64,000 bases of DNA from NCBI GenBank assembly GCA_015179125.1, contig WHVA01000133.1:170945-234944 (forward strand), read 5' to 3'. Under the pieces are notes generated by a model. That model was not told the DNA's origin. It did no database searches and was given only the letters and a program-made list of their open reading frames with translations. How positions within the stretch are numbered: position 1 is the stretch's first letter; each line of letters opens with the position of its first letter. Shown here one piece after another: positions 32,779 to 42,290 of this stretch. Source of the stretch: Gautieria morchelliformis (Eukaryota > Basidiomycota > Agaricomycetes > Gomphales > Gomphaceae). The position numbers and the translations under genes were made by a program.

Positions 32779-35700
32779 TCACCCCCTCTCTAGCGTGCTG
32801 CGTCCTCGAAGCACGGGACACGAGGGATTGAAATGCCAACGAGCGGATCCGGCGAGGGGCACCGGGATGTGTCCTATAGAACTCCCCGAGCTTGTCCGGG
32901 GCGGAAACATCTTGCTCCGGGACCCACGAATTCTCTTCGTACCCATACCCTTCCCATTTCACGAGGAATTGGAGTCGTCCTCGCACAAACCGGCTGTCCA
33001 GGATCCGTTCCACCACATAGTGCTCCTCCCCATCTACAATCTCTGGCAGAGGTGGCGGATGAGCCTTCCGACCTGGAATTGGGTCCTCAAGCATAGGGAG
33101 TAACTTCACCACGTTGAAGACGGGGTGGAGGCGGGACATGGACATCGGAAGTCGCAGGCGGTATGCATTCCGTCCAACCCTCCGCGTCACTGTGAAGGGC
33201 CCAAGGTAGCGGTGGGCAAGCTTCTGTGAAGGGCGTGTGGTGCGGATGTCACTTGCATCTAGATACACCTTGTCTCCAACTTGGTACTCTGGGGCAGGAA
33301 CCCGGTGTTGGTTGTAGTACCTTGCCATGTCATCCTTGGCCTTTGCAAGGGCCGACTTGGCTTCCGAAAGGGTGGAGTCCATGCGGTCTCGGAACTCATT
33401 GACCGTCTCGAGTCGGGACTCAGCCTGGCGTGGTTCGAAGCCCATCCGCGGGTGTCGTCCGGAGTCGAGCATGAAGGGAGTCTGTTGTGTGGCGGAATGG
33501 ACATGGTTGTTGTATTGGAATTCCGCCAGCGGAAGTAATTCATCCCAGTCGTCCTGCCTCTCATTGACAAAGAGGCGGAGATATTGCTCCAACTCCTGAT
33601 TGACCCGTTCCGTCTGTCCGTCACCCTGCGGATGGTACGCCGTGGTGGTAGCTAGCTTTATGCCAAGCAGGCGGTAGAGCTCCCGAGTCAGTTCCGCGAC
33701 AAACTGCGGACCTCGGTCGGAAACAACTTGCTTCGGGAGCCCATGCAACTTCCAGACATGGGCAAGGAACAGGCGGGCCGCTCCGAGGGCTGTGATCGTC
33801 GTGTGCGTCGGAATGAAGTGGGACACCTTGCTTACCGAATCCATGACGTTCATGATCGCGTCGTAGCCATGAGACTCTGGGAGTTCAACAATGAAGTCGA
33901 CGCTGATGGTGTCCCAGCGGGATTTGGGAATCGGGAGCGGAACAAGTTCTCCGACGGGTGGATGTCGTTGCGCTTTGGTTCGGAGACAAAGGTCACATGT
34001 CTTCACGTACTGTCCAATGTAGCGGGACATCTGAGGCCACCAGTAATTCCGAGCCACTAACTCCAGCGTCTTCCACCTGCCAGCATGCCCAGCGACCCAT
34101 GTGTCATGGTGCTGGGACACGATGCGGCGGCGGAGGTCCGCCCCATCTGGAACGTAGACCTTGCCTCTGAAGTGGAGCAGCCCATCCCGTTCCGACCATT
34201 CCGCTGCCCGTACAGACCGTGAGTGCCCTTTCCGAAGTTCCTCCACTGCCTTCACCACCGACTCCTCCTTCTCTCCATTCCGATACTGTCTCCGGATGTC
34301 CCGGAGCATTTCCGCTTCCGCTCCAACTGCAGTCACTCCTTCTAGGGCGCGGATTGCAAAGAGACTTGGGCGGAGCAGTGTCATATCCGCATTGTCTCCG
34401 CTTCCGCTTCCATGATCCGCACGGCGGGATAGGGCATCGGGCTTGCCCATGGTGCGGCCGGGGCGGTGGTGGAGCATGAAGTCAAACCGGGACAGGTGTA
34501 GGGACCACCGTGCTTGTCGTCGGTTCAACTTCTTAGACGTGCGGAAATACTCAAGGTTCTTGTGGTCTGTCCAGATCTCAAATGGGCATAGAGCACCCTC
34601 GAGGAAGTGTCGCCACTCCTCCAGCGCTCGGATGATTGCCAGCATCTCCTTGTCATGGATCTCGTAGTTCCGCTCGACCGGACTGAGACTCTTAGAGAAG
34701 AAGGCAATCGGATGCCACCCCCCACCTTCTTCCGATGACTGTTGCGACAAGACCGCTCCGGTAGCTGCGTCGGAAGAATCCGCCTCCACTCGGTAAGGGC
34801 GAGAGTCGTCGGGAAAGATCAGGACCGGGGCGGAAGTGATCAGCTCTTTGAGTTTGTCAAAGGAGGCCCGTTCCGGCTCTCCCCACCGCCATCCAACCTC
34901 CTTCTTGGTGAGGTCGAAGAGGGCACGGGCGTGGCAGGAGAAGTCCTTGATGAACCGCCGGTAGAAATTGACAAACCCAATGAAGGACTGGACTTCCTTC
35001 TTGTTCCGCGGCACCGGCCAATCCGACACACCGGAAACCTTGACGGGGTCCATTTCCACCTTTCCTTCCGACACGATCACCCCAAGATACTCTATCCGCG
35101 TCCGCTCAAATTCGCACTTTTCCGGCTTGAGACACAGGTTGTACTCCCGGAGTCGTTCCAGCACTCTCCGCACAACTTCCCGATGTTCGGACATTGTTTT
35201 TGTGAAGATGAGGATGTCATCGAGGTAGACGCAGACAACCCCTTCTGCTATCATGTCACGGAAAATGTCATTCATCATTGTCTGGAACGTGGCAGGACTG
35301 TTGGTGAGGCCAAAGAACATGACCTGTGGCTCAAAGAGTCCTCGGTTGGTGCGGAATGCGGCCTTCCACTCATCTCCCTCCCGGATCCGGACATTATTGA
35401 AGCCCCAGCGGACATCCAGCTTGGTGAAGTACTTCGCCCCGCGGAGTTGTGTGATCAATTCGGAAATGAGCGGAATGGGGTACCGGTTCTTGATCGTGAT
35501 CGCATTCAAGGCCCGGTAATCCTGCACAAGTCTGAGCGAGCCGTCCTTCTTCTTGATGAAGAACACCGGAGATGCCATGGGTGACTTGGAGGGGTGGATC
35601 CTCCCTGTACGGAGATTTTCCGCAAGGAATGCATCGAGCTCTACCTGCTCCTTGGGTGACAGCGGGTAGACCTTGCAGTTGGTGGGCTTCGACCCAGGCT

Positions 35701-36688
35701 CCAACTCGATGGCATGGTCCCACAGTTTCCGCGGAGGCAGGGCATCAAACGACTCCTTGGAGAAGATGTCCTCAAACTCCCGCAGGTACTCCGGAATTTC
35801 CGCCTCCACTCTATCATACCTCTTAGAGGCTTCAGCAAGGCGTTGCGAAATATTTCCGGTGGCGCGGATGTGTTCCGCCTCCGGCGGAAGGTTTACGTAC
35901 AGCAAGCGCTCCCCTTCCGTCAGAGCGTCTTCCAGGCCGAGTCGGATGACGTCGGAATCGGAATTGGAAGGGGGATCCGGGTCAAATTCCGCTTCCGAGT
36001 CTTCTTCTGCAAGCAGTGGATGGGGGCCGGAACGACATGTCTGTATGAGCCGTTCGGTCTTCCGCTGCTCCTGGTGCTCCTTCCGCACTTCCGACCGGCA
36101 CATGTGACACTTGGCTGGACATCGACTCATCAGTACCTTCCGAGTCTGCCAATTGATCTCCGGGTTGTGCTCTTGAAGCCAGGTAAACCCAAGGATGATG
36201 TCTTGCTTCCCCAGGCTGGTGACAGCGAAGGAAGTGCGTTCCGAGTGTCCATCGTAGCGGAGAATTGTGTCCACTATCTCCGTGATGGACCCTGCCTCAT
36301 TGGGGCTTCCATCCACATTGAACACCGGGATTGCACGTTGCAACTTCCGCGTCGTCAGTCGGTTCCGTTCCACATAGTCCCGGTCCATAAACTGACCAGT
36401 GGCCCCGCAATCGACAAGGGCGGGTCCGGATTTGACTTCCGCCGTATCTGTCGTCTGGATCTCTACCTTAATGACTAGTGACTTGGGGCCAGGGGTGGCA
36501 GCAACGACATAGCGCTTCGGAAGGCGTCTCTCCCAAGGGCGGATGCGGGATAGACGGGGTGTCGGATTTGGCTTTTGTGTGACTTTATCCGGTGGGTCTG
36601 TATGAAGTGAGGGGAGTCGGGGCTTTTCATTCTCTACTTCAAGACAGGCAAACCGGTTATGTACAGGCAGCAGGGGCACACATCTCAC
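32528..36688 (-). CDS. pol: e3 pol polyprotein (1386 aa)
   Basis: Protease, reverse transcriptase, RNase H, integrase and chromodomain of a Ty3/gypsy chromovirus. Counting from 36688: protease LVDCGATG at 91-98 (Cys replaces the usual Ser after Asp); RT catalytic YLDD at 488-491; RNase H Asp637, Glu681, Asp708; integrase zinc HHCC (His861, His868, Cys898, Cys901) and core Asp931, Asp991, Glu1027; chromodomain about 1222-1272 (EEHYVVERILDS, FLVKWEGYGYEENSW). The chromodomain would direct integration to modified histones. There is no ATG at the start. The frame begins at GTG inside the gag end, is -1 relative to gag and stays open at least 84 nt further upstream, so frameshifting during gag translation is likely. 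The last 83 residues come from the 3' LTR. Confidence 0.93.
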   Translation of the reverse strand: MRCVPLLPVHNRFACLEVENEKPRLPSLHTDPPDKVTQKPNPTPRLSRIRPWERRLPKRYVVAATPGPKSLVIKVEIQTTDTAEVKSGPALVDCGATGQFMDRDYVERNRLTTRKLQRAIPVFNVDGSPNEAGSITEIVDTILRYDGHSERTSFAVTSLGKQDIILGFTWLQEHNPEINWQTRKVLMSRCPAKCHMCRSEVRKEHQEQRKTERLIQTCRSGPHPLLAEEDSEAEFDPDPPSNSDSDVIRLGLEDALTEGERLLYVNLPPEAEHIRATGNISQRLAEASKRYDRVEAEIPEYLREFEDIFSKESFDALPPRKLWDHAIELEPGSKPTNCKVYPLSPKEQVELDAFLAENLRTGRIHPSKSPMASPVFFIKKKDGSLRLVQDYRALNAITIKNRYPIPLISELITQLRGAKYFTKLDVRWGFNNVRIREGDEWKAAFRTNRGLFEPQVMFFGLTNSPATFQTMMNDIFRDMIAEGVVCVYLDDILIFTKTMSEHREVVRRVLERLREYNLCLKPEKCEFERTRIEYLGVIVSEGKVEMDPVKVSGVSDWPVPRNKKEVQSFIGFVNFYRRFIKDFSCHARALFDLTKKEVGWRWGEPERASFDKLKELITSAPVLIFPDDSRPYRVEADSSDAATGAVLSQQSSEEGGGWHPIAFFSKSLSPVERNYEIHDKEMLAIIRALEEWRHFLEGALCPFEIWTDHKNLEYFRTSKKLNRRQARWSLHLSRFDFMLHHRPGRTMGKPDALSRRADHGSGSGDNADMTLLRPSLFAIRALEGVTAVGAEAEMLRDIRRQYRNGEKEESVVKAVEELRKGHSRSVRAAEWSERDGLLHFRGKVYVPDGADLRRRIVSQHHDTWVAGHAGRWKTLELVARNYWWPQMSRYIGQYVKTCDLCLRTKAQRHPPVGELVPLPIPKSRWDTISVDFIVELPESHGYDAIMNVMDSVSKVSHFIPTHTTITALGAARLFLAHVWKLHGLPKQVVSDRGPQFVAELTRELYRLLGIKLATTTAYHPQGDGQTERVNQELEQYLRLFVNERQDDWDELLPLAEFQYNNHVHSATQQTPFMLDSGRHPRMGFEPRQAESRLETVNEFRDRMDSTLSEAKSALAKAKDDMARYYNQHRVPAPEYQVGDKVYLDASDIRTTRPSQKLAHRYLGPFTVTRRVGRNAYRLRLPMSMSRLHPVFNVVKLLPMLEDPIPGRKAHPPPLPEIVDGEEHYVVERILDSRFVRGRLQFLVKWEGYGYEENSWVPEQDVSAPDKLGEFYRTHPGAPRRIRSLAFQSLVSRASRTQHAREGVMSGDTLFSISSSDSISDSASDSDSISASALGNDSASGRTSTSSVRLPSSTPISEFHPRNSVGNQATRVIDDIKGRSRVREVQG
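32779..32793 (-). other. e3 polypurine tract
   Basis: Read on the minus strand, CTAGAGAGGGGGTGA directly precedes the 3' LTR. This is the expected second-strand primer. e1 (AGAGGGGGGGTGA) and e2 keep the same tract. Confidence 0.85.
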
Positions 36689-37860
36689 CCGCTGCGCGTC
36701 ACAAAATCCAACGCATCTTCCGCTTCCGATGCGCCATGTTCCGCATTTTCGGAAACTCCTTCCGCAGTAGGCACTCCGCTTATGTCCGCAAGTGCGAGGA
36801 ACTCTGGAAGGAGCTCGAGTTTCTCCTCTGTGGTCATAAGCCGGATGTCAAATGCTTGGGGGCACTCGCGGGCATAGTGGCCTGGTTGTTGACATCGGAA
36901 GCAGGTGATAGTTCCGCGGCCTTTTCCGCGCATGCGGTCAACATCCATCGGGGCAGGGCCACTCTTCGAGGGAGGAGGGCTATGGTTCCTAATAGGAGCG
37001 GGCGGAGAAAGCGTCGGAAATACTTTCCGCATGGGAATGAATGCGCTTCCGGATTTTGGCACAGGTGGAGTAGGACGAGTGGAACTGCGCGTCATATTCC
37101 GGCTCGTCTCCACGAAGGCCTCATTTGCTTCCCTGTTCCGGGACACCCTCTGTGCAGCTTGGTACCACCCTTCCGGGTCATCAAAGTCCGGAGCTCCATC
37201 CCCAAGCAGCGCAACTTGGTTCTGGAGTGTCGGATCGAGTCCTCGTCGGAATTTGATGACGATCGTCTTGTCGTCATCATACTCCGCAAGGTCGATGAGC
37301 TCCTGGAAGCGATCGATATAGTCATCGACCGGATCCTTGGCCTGGTACCAGCTGGTCCCCTCGAGCTTCGTAAGGGCTGTGAGCTGCTCATTTTTTGGGC
37401 AGAACTGGTCAGAAAATGTTTTCTCGAAGGCGTCCCAGTCTCGGAAGTAGTTCCCCTTGCCCTTTGCTTCATGTCGGATCACCTTGTTTGCAAAACGGGA
37501 TGCGCGGTCCGACTTGAAAAAGGACAATGCCCAGTGAATCCGAGCCTGGTCGTTCGGAAAGAGGTCTCCGACAATTGCGAAGTAGATGCTGCATGTGTTG
37601 AAGAATGCGCGTCCCTTCTCCCGATCTCCGTCAAAGTCCGCCGGAGTTGCGGGTTTGACCTTTGCTAACTTCGCGGACTTTCTCTCCTCCGCTAGTTCCG
37701 CTTTTCCAAAATCCGGATCATCCAACATTTCATTTCCACCACCTTGTGGAATATCTAACTTAGCCAAAATCGCTTGTAAGGCTGTTTCAATCGCGTCGGT
37801 CTTCATCCGGTTCCGCGTCAATTCCTCCTCCATATTCCGAAGACGATCGTCCGGATCCAT
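36685..37860 (-). CDS. gag: e3 gag (391 aa from first ATG)
   Basis: Structural protein of the retrotransposon particle. The first in-frame ATG is at 37860 (MDPDDRLRNMEEELTRNRMK). The frame is open, without an ATG, right up to the LTR, and that leader is conserved in e1, e2 and e4. The capsid-like region (LFPNDQARIHWALSFFKSD, FSDQFCPKNEQLTAL, VIKFRRGLDPTLQNQ) is followed by a CCHC zinc knuckle, CFRCQQPGHYAREC (residues 320-333 from this ATG), for RNA binding. The stop TGA (36685-36687) overlaps the pol frame. A long frame on the opposite strand (36592-37668) is a shadow. Confidence 0.9.
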   Translation of the reverse strand: MDPDDRLRNMEEELTRNRMKTDAIETALQAILAKLDIPQGGGNEMLDDPDFGKAELAEERKSAKLAKVKPATPADFDGDREKGRAFFNTCSIYFAIVGDLFPNDQARIHWALSFFKSDRASRFANKVIRHEAKGKGNYFRDWDAFEKTFSDQFCPKNEQLTALTKLEGTSWYQAKDPVDDYIDRFQELIDLAEYDDDKTIVIKFRRGLDPTLQNQVALLGDGAPDFDDPEGWYQAAQRVSRNREANEAFVETSRNMTRSSTRPTPPVPKSGSAFIPMRKVFPTLSPPAPIRNHSPPPSKSGPAPMDVDRMRGKGRGTITCFRCQQPGHYARECPQAFDIRLMTTEEKLELLPEFLALADISGVPTAEGVSENAEHGASEAEDALDFVTRSG

Positions 37861-38035
37861 GTCGGAAGGAGAAATGTGGGACGGGATTTCCGGGGTTGGG
37901 AGCTCGACGTAAGAAGAAGGGCTGTCGTACGCTGTGTGTGCGGAAGAGGTTGCGATCTCCGAGTCGCTGTCTCCGATTCCGAACGCACCTATGGCGGCTG
38001 CGACACGCAGTACGACCGCCGGTCCTCTATGGGAG

Positions 38036-38045
38036 AGACTTTTCT
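38036..38045 (-). promoter_or_regulatory. e3 self-primer binding site
   Basis: Minus-strand AGAAAAGTCT lies 2 nt inside the 5' LTR boundary, where a tRNA primer site would normally be. It is the exact complement of AGACTTTTCT within the LTR R region (38178-38187), the predicted RNA 5' end. The same pair occurs in e1 and, with one LTR mutation, in e2. Confidence 0.8.
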
Positions 38046-38047
38046 GC

Positions 38048-38510
38048 TGTAAGGGCAACCCTGGCTAGTTGTGGAGATCACACTACCACACAACTGACAA
38101 GGGGAAATCCAAAGTCTGTATAAATGAACAGAGCATACAAGAGAGGGGATTCTCACCTGACAAGGGGAAATCCAAAGAGAAAAGTCTAAGGACCCCCAAT
38201 GTCAGCGAGCCCGTATTATACTACGCTGCGCAGCCAGGGACAACACTTGGCACCCGCCATCAACCCTGCACCTCCCTGACCCTTGATCGACCCTTGATGT
38301 CACCTATTACGTGAGTCGCTTGATTTCCGACGCTGTTCCGAGGGTGGAACTCGGAAATTGGAGTGGAACTGGGAAGGCGAACAGAACTGGTGGAAGTTCT
38401 CCCAGAAGCGGAATCATTTCCGAGAGCGGAGGCGGAGATGGAATCGGAATCGGAAGCGGAGTCGGAAATGGAGTCGGAACTGGAAATGGAAAACAGGGTG
38501 TCCCCTGACA
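38048..38510 (-). repeat. e3 5' LTR
   Basis: 463-bp LTR, nearly identical to its partner. It drives the element, with U3 to the right, R starting near 38187 and U5 to the left. Confidence 0.95.
38178..38220 (-). promoter_or_regulatory. e3 core promoter: TATA box and predicted RNA start
   Basis: On the minus strand TATAATA (38220-38214) is followed 33 nt later by AGACTTTTCT (38187-38178). The spacing is that of a TATA-driven start, and the start sequence pairs with the primer site. The arrangement is the same in all the LTRs. Confidence 0.75.
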
Positions 38511-38779
38511 GCAGGTGGCATCAAGGGTCGATCAACGGTCAGGGAGGTCAGGGGGACGCAGGGCTGATGGCAAGTGCCAAGTGTTGTCCCTGGCTGTGGA
38601 GCATATTATAATAGGGGCTCACTGACATTGGGGGTCCTTAGACTTTTCTCTTTGGATTTCCCCTTGTCAGATGAGAACCCCCTCTCTTGTATACTCTGTT
38701 CATGTATACATACTTTGTCTTTCCCTTTGTCAGTTATGTGGTAGTGTGACCTCCACAACCAGCTAGGGTTGCCCTTACA
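38511..38779 (+). repeat. e4 5' LTR, right part
   Basis: Continuation of the LTR begun at 32105, from GCAGGTGGCATCAAGG to GCCCTTACA. It keeps TATTATAATA and AGACTTTTCT with scattered substitutions (for example GGAGCATATTATAATAGG), consistent with an older copy. Confidence 0.9.
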
Positions 38780-39023
38780 GCAGAAAAGTCTCTCCCCTAG
38801 AGGACCGGACCGGTGGTCGTACTGTGTGTTGCATTTGCCATAGGTGCATTTGGAATTGGAGATAGCGACTCAGAGAGCGCAACCTCTTCCGTCCACATGG
38901 CATACGACAGCCCCTCTTCCTACATCGAGCTCTTAACACTGGAAATCCTGTCCCATATTTCTCTTTCTGACATGGAGCTGGACGATTGTCTTTGGAATAT
39001 GGAGGAGGAATTGAGGCGGAACC
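38780..39023 (+). pseudogene. gag: e4 gag leader and start, truncated
   Basis: Primer site AGAAAAGTCT and the conserved leader (FAIGAFGIGDSDSESATSS) are followed by DMELDDCLWNMEEELRRN, matching the first residues of e3 gag with many substitutions. It breaks off at 39023, where a different LTR element begins (TGTAAATAAC). The rest of e4 is not in the window. Confidence 0.88.
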
Positions 39024-39328
39024 TGTAAATAACCTACCAATCTATGTACATAGTGTTTACCTAATACCAGTGGGCCCCTTAGGGACCCACTGTACAGTTC
39101 ATGCGTGGGAACCGGCCAGCGGTTCCCATTGCATCTTACCTTTACCTGTCACTATGTAGCATCCAGAATACCACTCATTGGTCAAGTTCTGTCTGCCCTT
39201 GTGATACAAGGTCTTAAGATCGACATCTTTACACCTTTTTGAACTATCCTGTGGTTGATTGCCACGTGACCAACCGATTGTGGATTTGGAGCAATCTTGA
39301 AAAAGATCGCTACGTCGACGATTAAACA
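39024..39328 (+). repeat. Probable 5' LTR of a second gypsy element
   Basis: Begins TGTAAATAACC exactly at the break in e4 gag and precedes the gag of a different lineage. Two small inverted repeats sit inside (CAGTGGG...CCCACTG near 39068-39093; GGAACC...GGTTCC near 39108-39126). The right end is uncertain; ATTAAACA at 39328 is one candidate. No partner 3' LTR is visible. Confidence 0.5.
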
Positions 39329-40999
39329 TCGTTGATACCCTCCAGTAGACCCTCTACTGTCGGCTGCGAGCATAATGATTCCACGCAGTCGAAGACGGCC
39401 ACGATCCACGAGCTCGCGGTCCATGCCACAGGTGCAGCCCAGCGACACGACAGCTGATGCTACTGTGGACCAAGAGTCCAGGACACCATAAGACGGAGAG
39501 ATTGTAGACCTCACTTCCCTCGTCCCCCCAATTGAGGATGAGGAAAACCCCGACCACATCTCGCCGAGTGTGGTTGAGGATGAGACGTTGCTGGGCAACA
39601 AACCAGTGCCGACCCCCCAATCCCCTCTGCCCAGAGACAAAGGAAAGGGGAGAGAAGTCTCAATGTCATCAGACAGCATAGCATCACTGTCCAGACCGGC
39701 ACAAAGCCCAGACTTGAACCACCGCTCATGAAATCAAGCGGCAACTATCGTCCCCGAAGGAGGACAAAGACAACAAAGATGAGCCCCTGACGATGGTCAG
39801 GGCTCGGAATACCTGAGCTCAAGTCGCAAGAGATCAAGGACACACACCATTGACAACAAGATGGCTGAGGCAATGACCAAACAGGTGCAGGACGCATTGC
39901 AGCAGAATGCCCTCATGGGCCACAAGCAGGAGCATATCACATCGCAGCTTGATAACATTGCCACTGCCCTCATGGAGTTTGGCAAAGAGCTCCACCAGAT
40001 TGAGGAGATCAGGCAATGAGACACTGCCACACTAGAGGATGTCCAGACAGCCCTCCGCTTGCGTGGGGAAGGCGGGACGCCACATCAAAGCTTGTGACAG
40101 TCCACAGCCAGTGAACGTGGCCATGATGTGGAAGACCTGTGGCGAAAAGAACTGGACCCGCAGTGAATGCCACTGCCAGCCGCCCCGGTCGAACAGGACA
40201 TGCGGTTCAGAAATGAACCCCAAGGAGAACTGGCTGCCCCCATGGACAGCTGTAAGATGATCCAACAGATCGTCAGAGAGCAGGTCACCTCAGCCTCAGA
40301 GCCAGACTCCAAGGCAACAACGGAGAGCTTGGAGCTTGAAGCCGTGCACTGGCAGCAAAAAGAGGCCGCAGCCACGCACCGCCATATGTGGGCCCTCAAA
40401 CCGCTAGCAAAGACCACTGAGGAAGCGGTGGCCCAAAGCCACACTACCCAGCAGCCTGATGAGCAACTCCTGCGCGCTGTGCAGGACGTGCGACAAGCAC
40501 GCACAGCCTACAACAGCAGGCTGTGCATCTGCAACACGGGGCTGACAGGGGACACCAGGCACAGAACACCCCTGGACCTGAGAGCACAAAATGCTCCCGA
40601 TCCCGAGCCCAACCTGGGCCCGGGGCCCACTGGGGCATACAACAGCCTGCCCCGTGTGACGTCACAGCCGCACAAAAGATCCATGGCCCTGACAGAGGGC
40701 CAGGGCATACTGGATCAGGCCGACCTCATGCCATTGGAGCCATACGACAGGATCACATGGATGATCCGTGTGGTGCTAGCAGACGCCACCGACACAGACC
40801 CAGAAAAGTCTGTGCTAGCAAAAGCCGGCGTAAAGCTAGCACACCCCGAACCATATGCCTGGGGGTCTGACCTCAAAGAGTTCGAAATCTTCGTTGCAGC
40901 CACCTTACGATGGCTGAAAATGAACTGCCTCCTGGGGCCAACCAGCAAAGACATGCAGGTCGGCTACATGGGCACTTGCCTGACCGGAGAAGCTGGAAC

Positions 41000-42290
41000 C
41001 CTTCAAGACTTTGGTGTTATTGCTAACACTTCAATCTATCAGAACGTGTCGTATACGAGACTCAAAGAATATTAAACAATGCTGCAGCACAACTCCGGAA
41101 ATAATTTAATATTTGTACCTTGGTTGCAATCCACGTAAGAACTAGTCCAAGTTAATATGGATGGAAGGCAATACGTTTCTTAGCAGCACTGAACAATAAA
41201 CTAAAAGACTGTAGGTTCAAGGACACTATCGGGGTCCAAGCGTATTCCAAAATATAAAGGAATGTACTTAGCAGGTGAGTTTATAAATGGACTGCCCTGA
41301 TAATCTACCAGTGCACTGCAATAAAACGAGGGATGAGTTTTGTGAACAAAGCGACTTGTGAAAGTCTCTAATCAGGAAAATCGACTGATCAGATCGTCTC
41401 GGGTATTGGAGTGCGAAGGGCAAGAGTTTCAATTGACAGACTCACTCTGTAGAATTACACCTGGAGGATTAGTCCAAGTGGCTAAGCAGTAAAGTAACTA
41501 CTTAACAAGGAATTAGACACTAAAGTAAGTGAATAACCCTAGCTGGGATTAGCAGCTTAGTAAGATACAAGTCACATGAGGTCACGTGTAGGATAGAAGA
41601 TGGGTAGATTGGCTGATTAAAGGCAGGCAAAAAGGGCCTCCTTTTATATCGTATTGTACAGGCGCTTAACTAAGCGGTAGGACCTTCTATCTATTAATGG
41701 AATGGGGGAATAAGTCACGAAGAAGCTTTCAGAATGCGTGGGAAGGTTCTGTCTGACTCATAATGACTCACAGTGACTTGAAATGACTCCTACTGGTGAC
41801 TCCACTAGGTTTTCCACCAATCAGGGCTTGATTTGTCAGGAATGAGTCATTAATTGGACTCATGTGATTCATGACAGCTTGGGTGAGTCATGAGCATGTG
41901 ACTCACCAAGGTGTGCATGAGTCAGTTGAGTCATTGAGGCTGTACAAGCAAATGACTAGGCTTTTCAAACTCAGAGGCTGAGTCTGAAGGAGCCACCTGA
42001 CCAGATTTGTGGGTGATTGCGGGTGCACAAGCCGCGAGCGTCAGGTCGGAGTTTGAAATTGGAAGTCCGAAACAGAGTTATGGGGACATGTGTATCCACA
42101 ACTCTGCTGCACAGAAATAAGTGAGTTTGAGTGAAGACAGCCTCGGAAAAATAAGTAAATTGTTACATAATTAGAGGGAGGTTTGAATACGCCTTATGAG
42201 GATAGTAAACATTTTTATGATGGCGATAATTGGTTGTTTTAAAGGCCTTTGATGCAGACTACAAATTTACAGTAAAGAGACATTTGAAGG
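41000..42290. mobile_element. 1.3-kb AT-rich non-coding insertion in gag
   Basis: Breaks the gag frame between the LTGEA and HEWFLQ parts. No coding capacity is seen. It holds a dense TGASTCA cluster (listed separately) and repeated AGTCCAAGT phrases (41144, 41472). I cannot define exact ends or a TSD. It could be a solo LTR or a non-autonomous element. Confidence 0.55.
41754..41933. promoter_or_regulatory. Cluster of seven TGASTCA (AP-1/Gcn4-type) sites
   Basis: Exact TGACTCA or TGAGTCA occurs at 41754, 41764, 41843, 41884, 41899, 41918 and 41927. One-mismatch copies lie between them (TGACTCC twice, GGACTCA). TGASTCA is the known binding site of Gcn4/Cpc1 bZIP activators. Whether it acts here is unknown. 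Confidence 0.6.

Larger units (their letters stand above)
32316..38510 (-). mobile_element. Chromovirus copy e3, intact, nested in e4 LTR
   Basis: A complete minus-strand element with LTRs 32316-32778 and 38048-38510 (463 bp each). The LTRs differ at only two positions that I can find (ATGTCAT/ATGTCAC and TTACGCG/TTACGTG). Gag and pol are both open. The flanks GCAGC and GCAGG form a target-site duplication with one change, and joining the flanks restores a continuous e4 LTR. The self-primer site, TATA box and polypurine tract are all present. This is the only copy here with everything needed for transposition. Confidence 0.95.

Noticed and set aside
36592..37668. 358-codon open frame on the plus strand opposite e3 gag, and similar long antisense frames at 34742-35584, 6017-6670 and 13316-14107
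   Set aside because: They mirror gag and pol coding sequence, recur only where the sense gene is present and have no domain of their own. They follow from the biased codon use of the element.
36685..38058. Gag taken as 457 codons starting in the LTR
   Set aside because: That start is TTG. The first in-frame ATG is at 37860. The open leader upstream is conserved and noted, but it is not evidence of translation.
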